From: Carex sylvatica
Lineage: Eukaryota > Streptophyta > Magnoliopsida > Poales > Cyperaceae
NCBI GenBank assembly: GCA_964058845.1
Contig: CAXKVR010000847.1
Span: 1-16,749, forward strand
Direction: 5' to 3'
DNA: 16,749 nucleotides
Shown here: positions 8,316-16,435 of the stretch, piece after piece
Position numbering within the stretch: the first letter of the stretch is position 1
Layout of the letters: each line of letters begins with the position of its first letter
Translations under genes and position numbers: made by a program
The notes under the pieces: generated by a model
Database searches by the model: none
The model's input: only the letters and a program-made list of their open reading frames with translations
Told to the model about the DNA's origin: nothing

Positions 8316-9329
8316 AAAATATAGGACATAACCCTAATTCATCTAGATTTCAAAAACCAACTAAGTCAACTATATAACATTTGTCTAATTCATCCCTACA
8401 TCCCTAATTAAAAAAGTATTCATGCCTCACTAATTGTCATGTTTTTTTTTTTCTTTTAAGGGAAGTATTTGATTCGCTTGCCTCCATTGTTGTTAGTATT
8501 TTTTCATACTCTTTTGCTTCTTTTCAAGCGAATCCAAGCTTGCACATCATTAATATCATAGAAAGGTCCGTACGGCTCTTCATCCTCGAAATCAAATTCA
8601 TATCCGAGGAAGATAAGACAATGACAGGTGGTGGGGCTACATGTCGCTACTCGATTATCTGAGGGTTTGGATTTGTGAGTGGATTGAATTTATTACGCGG
8701 TGGTATAATTTGGAGTGGGTGGGGCATCCCGAAGAATTGACTCTAATTACTGCACGATTTTGATTTCCTCGAGGATTTGTATTTTCCATATCAAGTAATC
8801 TCATTTTTCCCTATACCTTAGAAAAAAACAGATTTGTAAATGAGGACAATTAAAACCCTTAAAGAAAAGAAATTGGTACACAAGACAAGGGGTTGAATAG
8901 ACAATTGGGTTTAATCATAAAATACAGAAGGCAACAACTATTGGAATAATATCAAGTAGCATAATATTAGTGCTCCTATTATCTTCAAGGGAAAATTTCC
9001 ACTATAAAATAGCCAATATCCCCATAAAAATACTATAATATCCAATATATCCATTCAAACTTAACTTTCTTTCTTTTATCCTCATTTTTTGTATTTATCC
9101 ATATATTTAGTTGTTCTAAAAATAAAATAGACAAATATACCCTCATCTATCATCTCTCCTCTTTCCTTCACTGTATATGATCTCTCCTCTCTCTTCTTGC
9201 CTTTATCCATGAAGTTTTATTTGTGGAGGCGGAATGGAGTTACAAAGTTCATGTATAAAAGTACGAATTTTTTTATTTATTTCTAGTTGTAAACTTTGTA
9301 ACGCCGTTCTACCACCACTAATAAAACAC
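8316..9329. other. Intergenic stretch, no clear gene
   Basis: Mostly AT-rich with no supported gene. A short minus-strand frame at 8504-8615 reads like an acidic protein end (FDFEDEEPYG, WIRLKRSKRV, stop) but is unrecognised. A perfect 10-bp inverted pair GATTCGCTTG/CAAGCGAATC lies at 8471 and 8525. A compact hairpin-forming segment is at about 9225-9312 and is listed separately. 9000-9180 is a run of short A/T and CT words. Confidence 0.5.
9225..9312. repeat. Compact inverted repeat (about 24-bp arms)
   Basis: GTTACAAAGTT at 9239-9249 is exactly complementary to AACTTTGTAAC at 9292-9302. Pairing continues imperfectly outward (GGAATGG against the complement of CCGTTCT). The loop is about 40 bases and AT-rich. 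It could be a small MITE or its remnant. It ends about 20 bases before the likely LTR start. Confidence 0.55.
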
Positions 9330-9589
9330 AGTTGATGAGCATAAATTAGGTATACTTTTACCTAGGGTTTTGTATTAATAACTTGACCAATTTCCGTGCA
9401 TTTAGGTTAATTTAGCGTAATTTAGCTTAGAAATACATCAAGAACCAAGTAACTACCGTTTGCTCATTTTATTTATAGTTTTGGAGCATTTGCAAGCTTT
9501 GGAACAGTCTCTGGAGAACTTGGTACGACCGTGTCCACTTTAGAAGAAGCCTCGATCGAAAAAGAAGCCAAAAAGCCAAGTCAGAGAGG

Positions 9590-9884
9590 TTGTGCGGTCT
9601 AGCCAACCCGCACACCTCTCAGAAGCACCAGAAGACATGCACAGCACATGGTGCGGCCTCCTATGCGATCACCCCTGCCCGCATCACAACCCGCACACAT
9701 CTCAACGCAGCAAAAAACATAGCACAGTACATTGGTGCGGCCGACCGTGCGACTACCCTTTCCCGCACCACAATAGAGGCGGGTGAAGGTGCAGTATCCC
9801 TGACCAGCACGTGCTCCATTTCTCAGTACAGCGCAGTCGTCTGTGCGGCCTGACCAGGCCGCACCCTTGCCCGCACCAGCCAAA
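9590..9884 (+). repeat. GC-rich quasi-palindromic modules in LTR U3
   Basis: Several units pair GTGCGG with a later CCGCAC or CCCGCACC: 9592-9613, about 9652-9713, about 9733-9774 and 9843-9875. The clearest is GTGCGGCCT-GACC-AGGCCGCAC at 9843-9864, a perfect 9-bp stem with a 4-base loop. The block contrasts sharply with the AT-rich surroundings and ends about 80 bases before the TATA box. The open frames on both strands across 9590-10017 are translations of this repeat and not genes. Related modules recur at 13967-14190 and 14687-14920. Confidence 0.8.
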
Positions 9885-9961
9885 TCTTTGGCAGATTTTG
9901 TGCAATCTTTGCTCGATTCACTTCCAAATTTTGCCTGATTATTCTCCAAGTCACGAATTTG

Positions 9962-9971
9962 GTTATAAAAA
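9962..9971 (+). promoter_or_regulatory. TATA box of the LTR promoter
   Basis: GTTATAAAAAAGAGG is a good plant TATA box and the only strong one in the LTR. It is 80 bases after the GC-rich block. It predicts a transcription start (U3/R border) near 9990-10000 and genomic RNA running through the primer-binding site into gag. Confidence 0.6.
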
Positions 9972-11125
9972 AGAGGAGGCAACCATCTAGAGAGACATCT
10001 TGGATACCACAATTCATTCCATTGAAACTCTAACCACCTTCTCCATCCATCTCATCTCTCAAGTGAATCAAAGGCACGAAGAATCGAAGAACTTGGCGGA
10101 CATCGAGGGCTTGCAAGGAAGAATCTGGACATAACTTGGGAATTGGTGTATTCTATTTCTCTTATTATCTTCTTTATTTTACTTGTATGCTTTTCTTATT
10201 TTCTATCATGGATGTTATTGATTTTGCACCCATGAGAGGCTAATTTTCTCTCTAAGGGCTTAGGTTGTATCATGAACTTGTGTTAGTTTATTTACTTGGA
10301 TGTTCTCTTTATAATGAATGTTTGGCTTGATGCTTGGTTCTATTTTATATTTGTGAGTCATGCATGAATATGTTTTTGCTAACCAGAGCTTGCGGGGGTT
10401 GTGACAGTACTCCTCGTCTTTATGGTGACCTTAGAAGAAATACCTTCATTGTACACAAATCATTTTAGGGATAATAGATTTACATGGACCAAATCAAGTC
10501 TACCCCGAATTCACAGATCAAAGGTTCGATATGGAATGCTTTAGGAAACCAAATGTTATTACATACGTTAATTAGGAGTTTACCAAATACAGTACCAATT
10601 AGTAAAAGTAGATGACTTCAATTAAAGAACCCAAATAGGTAGTGACAGCCTAGGCTGGTGGTATATTAATGTGAACACATGAAATTATGAATGGTAATGT
10701 TAGGAGGTAGACAAACTAATCCCTATCAAGACATGACATGAATTTAGAGAACTCCAAAAGTAAATAGATTAGCCAAGTGATTGTAGACCAAAATTCCTTA
10801 GACCTCGTTATCTTGATTCACAAACACCGTTTTATTTGCATTTTATTTTATTTCTTGTTACAAACAAACAACTTTGGGTATTGAACCCACACTTAGTTAA
10901 TTTGCAACAAAACTCTCCCATCTTAATTACTTGTAATTTATTTAGTTTTAATTTAGTTTAATTAAAAAATACAATTGCCTTAGTCTTTGGATCGATACCT
11001 CATTACTACAAGGCTAGATTGTGCGCTTGCAATTAATCTACTTTGTTTTTTAGGTTTATAAATTTTAAAGCATTTGCATGAAAATTAGTTTCAAATAAAT
11101 ACCCCTAAAATTCACAACAAGCTTT

Positions 11126-11143
11126 TGGCACCGTTGCCGGGGA
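11126..11143 (+). other. Primer-binding site, tRNA-Asp type
   Basis: TGGCACCGTTGCCGGGGA complements the 3' end of plant tRNA-Asp (…CCCCGGCAACGGCGCCA) with one mismatch, A in place of G at the fifth base. This primer is characteristic of Athila and Tat lineages. It lies six bases inside the proposed LTR end, the usual spacing, and fixes the orientation of the whole element. Confidence 0.85.
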
Positions 11144-11250
11144 CTAACGGCTAATTGTAGTTTTTATTTTTGCAAAATTAATTCTAAATTTTATTTTTCT
11201 TTTATTTTCAGTTTTTGTTTCTTAGTTCTCACGATTTTTGTCACTTTTTC

Positions 11251-12914
11251 ATGCCAGCTGTGACAAGAAGTCAGAAATTGAAAGAATTTGACGCAGCTTC
11301 ATCTTCTCAACCTCCTCTTCAATTCGAATCCGAGTTCAAGGAAGAAGGACTCGACATGGTGACCGACACAAACATGGGTGTCAACAATGATGGACGCGTT
11401 CTTGATCCACCTCTCAACCAAAATCCACACAGAAATGGTGCACACCAACAAAGAGATGCCTATGAAATCCGAATGACCGCCGCTCCATAAGGGATTTTGC
11501 CAACTTAGGGCAGCCGGGTCATCACTTTGGTTACATTGCTCAAGGGGGAGACAACCCAAATTTAAAACAAACTTTACTTCATTTGCTAGAAAAAAGTCAA
11601 TTTGGGGGGCATTAAATGAGGATCCCCACCAGCATTTAGCAATTTTTGAGGAACATTGTGCCACTTTTGCACCGGTTGGGCTAGCTTTAGATGCCCTAAA
11701 ATTGAAATATTTTCATCTCTCTCTTAAGGACACTGCTAGGTCTTGGTTAAGAACCCTAAGTGAAAGAACCACTGGAAATTGGGATGAACTGCAAAGGGCA
11801 TTTTTGGGTAAGTACTTCCTTCCGTCTAAAACCCAACATTTTAGGACCAAAATCACAACCTTCAAGAAAGATGAGTATGAATCTCTTACTGATGCTTGGG
11901 ATAGATGGCAAGATCTTTTGAGGATGTGTCCTCATCATGGGATAGATAGGTGGTTACTTTTTCAGTTTTTCTATGGTGGGTTAAATTATCCTACTAAAAC
12001 TCAACTTAATTCAGCTGCAGGTGGAAATCTTGCAAAAAAGGACTCTGTAGAAGCCATGGAGATGATAGAGGACATGGCTACTAGTCAAAGGGAATGGACA
12101 GCAGCCGACAGAGATGGAAGACGGACCGGCATGCACAAAGTTGACGAAGTGACAGCTCTGCAAGTAAAGGTAAAGGCCTTGCAAACGCAACTTGCAAAGT
12201 TGCATCAGGTAAAATCTGTCGCTACACAACAATGTGGAATTTATGGTGGGACTGACCATGACATTGCCTCATGTCAAAGTTTTGGCGAATTTGGGGAACC
12301 ACCAATTGAGCAGGTAAATGGGTTGTTTTATGATACGGGGGACAAAAGGAACCCTGATTATAAACAAAATTATTCTAACAATTACAACCCAGCCAACAGA
12401 TGGAATCACCCCCAATTTTAGATGGAAAAATGACTCGAATGACCAAAGTACACAGAACCAAAACCAGAACCGATTTAACCAGTACCAAAATCAAGGTCCT
12501 GATGCAAGACTTGAAAGATTTGAAAAGAAAGTAGAAAAATTCATGGAGGAACAAGAGGACAAGAATAAAAACCAAAGGAAATTCAACACTAACTTATCTG
12601 ATACGATGAGAAGCATGACTCTCAAATTGGACACTGTAATCGCTGGAAACAAATCATTGGAGACCCAAATTGCACAACGAGCCATCTCTTTTCCTCGCCA
12701 ACAAGGAATGCTACCTGGCAAGCCGGAGAACAATTCGCGTGAGCAAATCAATGCAGTGGTGACGACTGATCAGCAGGACACACAAGAGGCGCAGGTGCCA
12801 GTCACAGAAAATCTGAAAGAATCTGAGGGATCGACACAAAGGAAGGTGAATCTCCAAAAAAAAAGAAATCAATTGCAAATCCGAAGGAGAAAATCGAATC
12901 ATCAGAAAAGATAA
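11251..12914 (+). pseudogene. gag: Athila-type gag, with frameshifts
   Basis: Gag would form the cytoplasmic virus-like particle and package element RNA. The ATG at 11251 opens MPAVTRSQK. One base appears lost near 11464, and reading moves to a frame with DFANLGQPGHHFGYIAQGG. A second loss in a G run near 11605 leads into the Retrotrans_gag region (about 11610-12075): HLAIFEEHC, LSLKDTARSWL, WDELQRAFLGKYF, WDRWQDLLRMCPHHG, FFYGGLNYPTKTQL. The knuckle-like CGIYGGTDHDIASC (about 12232-12273) has C-x2-Y-x4-H-x4-C, so the second cysteine is tyrosine. A gained base in a C run near 12410 moves reading to a Gln/Asn-rich, charged coiled-coil-like tail (FEKKVEKFMEEQEDKNK) that ends at 12912-12914. There is no uninterrupted frame. 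Confidence 0.85.
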
Positions 12915-13540
12915 AAACTACAAGGTATATCCCTCCCCATAAATCTTTTCTTTTTTTAACACAAATGGTCAAATTAGGACTAGATGATCAATTTGGCAGT
13001 TTAATGCAGCAAATCAATCAATTAAATCTTGAAGAAATCTTGCAAATGCCAAATCTGACCAAATTATTGTTTAGTCGGACCCGAATCGTTAAAGAAAAGC
13101 AAAAAGATCAATTTAAGGAAGATGACCAATTAATTGACATTCCTCTTGAGATTTTACCCCCAAAATTGAGTGATCCTGGTCCTTTTTCTATACCCTGTTC
13201 AATAGGAAATACTGAAATTCCAACTGCCTTGTGTGACCTTGGTGCAAGTGTCAGTCTTATGTCCAAATCTATTTTTGATCAGCTTGATTCGTGCAAATTG
13301 GAGCCAACCAATGTTAGGTTATATTTCCCTGATGGATCATCTAGGGCTCCACTTGGCATGCTTAAAAATATCACTTTAAAAATTGGAAAACTTAAGATTC
13401 TTGTCGATTTTATAGTTAGTGAAACCGATAAGAATGCGCCATCAAGCGTGATCTTAGGTCGAGCTATTTTGACAACAGCAGGTGAAGACATAAATGTCAA
13501 TGAGGGGACAATTTCCTTTTCTGTTGGAGGAGAAAAATAA
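12863..13540 (+). CDS. pro: Retrotransposon aspartic protease (pro)
   Basis: This is the retropepsin-like protease that cuts Gag-Pol. It is open from the A run at 12856-12864, where it lies one base behind the gag frame, to TAA at 13538-13540. The N-terminal part has YIPPHKSF, LDDQFGSLMQQINQLN and LPPKLSDPGPFSIPCSIGN, the conserved entry to Athila/Tat protease. The catalytic loop is CDLGASVSLM (about residue 127 from the frame's start), the flap/body follows with KILVDFIVSE, and the second psi-loop is VILGRAILTTAGEDINV. All family hallmarks are intact and the frame is undamaged. In full elements the protein would run on into reverse transcriptase; here it stops. The first internal ATG is at 12965, but no independent start is expected, as Pro is normally made as part of Gag-Pro. 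Confidence 0.85.
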   Translation, partial: KKSIANPKEKIESSEKIKTTRYIPPHKSFLFLTQMVKLGLDDQFGSLMQQINQLNLEEILQMPNLTKLLFSRTRIVKEKQKDQFKEDDQLIDIPLEILPPKLSDPGPFSIPCSIGNTEIPTALCDLGASVSLMSKSIFDQLDSCKLEPTNVRLYFPDGSSRAPLGMLKNITLKIGKLKILVDFIVSETDKNAPSSVILGRAILTTAGEDINVNEGTISFSVGGEK

Positions 13541-13783
13541 TATTTTCACCATCAAAGATTTATTGATCTCTCTTTTAATAAGTTTCTAAAAGTTGTGCAA
13601 GAATATTTGCAGGTGCATGCAAAGGCTGAGAAAAGGAAGTCGGTGGCAAGATCTGAGACCGATAGATTATGGCAGGAGAACAAGGAAGAGTTGAAGGAGA
13701 TGTTGTTTAAGATACAAATCAGCACGCATGATACAAGCACATGGAGGAGCGAAAGGATACCGCCCGATCAGCACCCCTCTTGA
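13541..13783 (+). other. In-frame open segment after protease stop, unrecognised
   Basis: After the single TAA that ends protease, the same frame stays open for 80 codons to a TGA at 13781-13783. The translation is charged and helix-like (RFIDLSFNKFLKVVQEYL, HAKAEKRKSVARSE, WQENKEELKEMLFKIQ). It has no reverse transcriptase, RNase H or integrase motif. It may be a remnant of the spacer where pol was lost, or a lineage-specific tail of Gag-Pro. I do not recognise it. Confidence 0.35.
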
Positions 13784-13795
13784 TCAAAGAAATAG

Positions 13796-13843
13796 GGTCG
13801 AGCTGTTGACCTAAAACCAAGCGCTTCTTGAGAGGCAACCCAA
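13796..13843 (+). other. Conserved post-pol tail of Athila/Tat-type elements
   Basis: GTCGAGCTGTTGACCTAAAA, followed by CCAAGCGCTTCTTGAGAGGCAACCC, resembles the short non-coding tail that, from memory, follows the integrase stop in Athila-type elements (…AAGCGCTTxTTGGGAGGCAACCC). Its presence only about 250 bases after protease argues for loss of the pol core between the two points. The match was not verified by a search. Confidence 0.5.
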
Positions 13844-13966
13844 GAATTAAAAACTTTTAATTTCTGCATTATTTCTGTCTCTTGATTTTAGTTTTTTTTG
13901 TTTTTATTATTATTTGAAAAAAAAAATTGAAAAACAGAAAACTAAACAGAGCAACAACTCAGAGGC

Positions 13967-14190
13967 TATGCGGGCACCAGTGCAGCCAACCTGGGCCGCA
14001 CAAATCCACTTAACTAATAATTTCTTTCCTATTTTTACAGAAAACTTGGACTATGCAGCCCATAGTGCGGGCAACCCTGGCCGCATCTCAGCCCACACCC
14101 ACACCAACTCCAGCCTTTCTGTGCAGTTACCGTACCTAATGCGGCTCCTTGTGCGGTCTAACTATCTGCACCCTCAACCGTACAAATTCA
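13967..14190 (+). repeat. GC-rich modules, internal copy 1
   Basis: Units of the form GTGCGG…CCGCA…CCCACACC appear at about 13969-14000, 14065-14105 and 14139-14180. The words CAGCCCATAGTGCGGG and CCCTGGCCGCATCTCA (14056-14090) match a segment in internal copy 2 (14687-14720). They are related to the LTR U3 modules. Confidence 0.7.
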
Positions 14191-14686
14191 AAGGGCCTCT
14201 GCTGCATTTAATTAGTGCGCGAATCTTGGCACCCTTTCCTTACCTTCCTTCATCTTCCTCTTTCCACATATACAAACCTCCATCTTTACAAAATCACCCA
14301 CCCCTCCTTCATTCTACAACACTCATACACCCTCTAAAACAACCAAACTCGCTCAAACCATGGATTCTTCTTCTCCTTGATCATTCCGAGCACTTCTACT
14401 TCTCAATTTTTCTTCGTTCATTCGCTTTGAGAACAACTCGATCAATCACACGCGATCCTCGCTTCAATCGAATTTTTCTTCTCTTCCCTTCTTCCTTTTA
14501 TTGTTTTCTTTATTCATCTTGTTTAAGAATGGTTTAGTGTGGTACCAACAAACTCGTTTTTGGTTTTTAACTTTTAATTTCGGCCAAGAATAGAAAATTT
14601 CTAATTTTTCGATCTAATTTCAAGGTTTTAAACCCATGGTTTAGATCTTCCCAAACCGTAAAAAACCGTCCAACTTCTGGTTTGTA

Positions 14687-14925
14687 CAGCCCATAGTGCG
14701 GGTAGCCCTAGCCGCACCCATACCCGCACGATTTTTCTATTGTTCCAACTGCCCTCTGTTTGTGCAGCTTTCTGTGCGGGCAACACTACCCGCATCTCTA
14801 CCCACCACTTGGTTTGTGCAGCCTAGGCAGACCGCACACTTACCCGCACCAACCCCCCTGACTCGCAGACCACTAGACCGTGTGGCCTCCTCAGACTGTA
14901 TTTTCGGCCGCACCAGCCTATGTTT
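14687..14925 (+). repeat. GC-rich modules, internal copy 2
   Basis: Units occur at about 14696-14737 (GTGCGGGTAGCCCTAGCCGCAC, then CCCGCACG), 14763-14812 (GTGCGGGCAACACTACCCGCAT), 14816-14852 (GACCGCACACTTACCCGCACC) and about 14878-14918. They share the paired GTGCGG/CCGCAC words and spacing of the U3 block. The plus-strand open frame across 14696-14953 reflects the repeats. Confidence 0.7.
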
Positions 14926-14950
14926 TGCCCCTTTTTGCTTCTGTTTTATT

Positions 14951-14977
14951 TAATTATTTTTATTTTTTGTACTTCAG
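14951..14977 (+). promoter_or_regulatory. Predicted 3' splice site before the 3' ORF
   Basis: A long T-rich tract (TTATTTTTATTTTTTGTACT) runs into TTCAG|GAC at 14977/14978, a near-ideal plant acceptor, 58 bases before the ATG of the Athila ORF1-type frame. It would suit a subgenomic spliced mRNA for that ORF, as has been proposed for env-like genes of Athila elements. The donor is not identified. Confidence 0.4.
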
Positions 14978-15035
14978 GACACACGTTGGTACCGTGTCTC
15001 CCTTTTAGTCTTTCTTTCTTAGTTTTGCAAGCACA

Positions 15036-16435
15036 ATGGTGCATACTAAGGTTGTCAAGGATCCCAAGAAAGACGCGTGCAAAAAAGGCGAGACCAGTTG
15101 CCGTGTCAAGCGAAAGCATTCACGCCGCCGGGAGCAAGAGGAAGAATAAATTGAAAATCTTCTAAACCCTACTCCAGCTCCAGTTCTCAGCGACAAGATG
15201 CCATCAAGCACAACTGCATGCTTGTCTCCTCTTGATAGATCGATGTCCATGCCATCAATGAACTAGGGATTGGCAACTCTGTGGAATTTCTCACCTCACG
15301 CATTGGCCTCTGGAACTTTCTCTCTAATGTGGTCCCAATATACACCAACATCACCATCGAATTTCTCTCCACAGTCGAATTTGACCCGCCAGTGGCATCA
15401 TCTCTTTTGACTTGGGTGGCTTCCATTTCCAGCGCACTTCCACCGAGATCATGCAACTCCTCAACCTCCCATATGACAATCCGGCCTCCATGAATGACAC
15501 ATGCACATACAACTCCGCAATGTCCAAGCATGCATTCAAAACCGCCATCTGTCAAACTAGGGTGCTCTCATGCCAGATAAACAGGGCCATTCTGCAACCT
15601 ACTCTCCGATACATTCAACGAGTCCTGGCATACACTCTTTTTGGGCGAGGTAAGACAATGGCTAAATTTAATGAGGCCGAAACTTTTTATCTGTATTGCA
15701 TGTTGCGCAGGAACAATGATGAGCCACACCTTCTGCTACACTTTGGCTACTACCTCTGCCGCCATATCTACCAAGTCGCCACTTAGCACCGCCCAAATGG
15801 CAAAATCACTGTGGGTGGCATCATCACCAAGCTGGCGAATGCTCTCCACATCAATGGCGTAGATGAGTTAGTTGGAGGCCACATCACCCAAAACCTCGAA
15901 TGCCTTACTCAAATGAGGTTAATTACTCGCGATGCCACTAACACCTCCTGGCTGAGCACTGGTCTTCTCAACCACCACTACCAGCTACCCCTGGAGGAAG
16001 ACATTGACCCCCCTCCAACAGTCCACATGGAAGCTGGAGGGCGTGCCCACAGTTGGGCTTGCACCCCCTGAAGATGATCTTGCTACAGCACCAGCCACTC
16101 AAGCCGGTACCTCAACCCAACAGTTAATGGATTTTATGCAGGCACAATTTCAACAACTCAATGAAGGATGGGATTCCCGCCTCGCTTCACTTGCCACCAA
16201 TGTCACCTCTCAGTTCAATGCTCTCAACCTCCGCCTCGACGGCATGCAGACTCAGATTAACAATGCCGAGAACGATGCCTACTATGCCCGCTAGTACAAA
16301 AAAGCGTATGAGGCCAATGTCCAAGATGAGAAAGAGCGCGAAGAACCTCTGACACCCCTTTGTGCAAGAAGAGCTAGGCAAGCAGTGGCGGCAGCACGCC
16401 AGAATCCACTAAACTCTCCTTCACCCAATCAGTGA
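15036..16435 (+). pseudogene. Athila ORF1-type / env-like 3' ORF, broken
   Basis: This protein of unknown function is encoded downstream of pol in Athila-type elements and is often labelled ATHILA ORF-1 or putative plant transposon protein. The ATG at 15036 opens a basic, Lys/Arg-rich start (MVHTKVVKDPKK) that is cut by a stop at 15147 in its own frame. Family-like blocks follow across frame changes: AINELGIGNSVEFLTSR (about 15252-15300), YTNITIEFLSTVEFD (about 15339-15385), then ILQPTLRYIQRVLAYTLFGR (about 15591-15650), FYLYCMLRR, and GKITVGGIITKLANAL (about 15799-15845). A TAG at 15784-15786 interrupts that frame, a shift falls in a C run near 16065, and a further TAG lies at 16292-16294. 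The C-terminal part (QLMDFMQAQFQQLNE, FNALNLRLDGMQTQI) has coiled-coil-like heptads. The last in-frame stop is TGA at 16433-16435. Confidence 0.7.

Larger units (their letters stand above)
9330..11119 (+). repeat. 5' LTR (start approximate)
   Basis: The right end is set by CACAACA just before the primer-binding site. A sequence GTTGATGAGCATAAATTAGG at 9331 fits a TGTTG...CAACA pair of LTR termini if the first base has changed from T to A. U3 carries GC-rich modules at 9590-9880 and ends in a TATA box at 9962. R/U5 has the words CCATGAGAGGCTAATTT and GGGCTTAGG and a tail with TTGGATCGATACCT, a style I associate with Athila-type LTRs. Length would be about 1.8 kb, normal for Athila. The 3' LTR is outside the window, so the boundary cannot be confirmed by comparison. 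Confidence 0.6.
13844..15035 (+). other. Non-coding internal region with GC modules and CT-rich leader-like DNA
   Basis: No gene is supported. The plus-strand frame at 13914-14537 is an artefact of CT-rich sequence and A runs. GC-rich modules of the LTR type occur at 13967-14190 and 14687-14920. Between them lie a TATA-like ACATATACAAACC (about 14266) and a long CT/CA-rich stretch (14220-14520) that looks like a plant 5' leader. At the end, a T-rich tract finishes in CAG at 14975-14977. The layout (GC block, TATA-like word, CT-rich leader) echoes the LTR promoter, but promoter activity is inference. Confidence 0.5.

Noticed and set aside
9590..10017. Overlapping open frames on both strands in the LTR
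   Set aside because: They lie in the GC-rich module block of U3, upstream of or across the TATA box. Composition is that of the repeats.
13914..14537. 207-codon plus-strand open frame
   Set aside because: It starts in an A run and crosses GC modules and a CT-rich leader-like stretch. The translation is low complexity with no domain.
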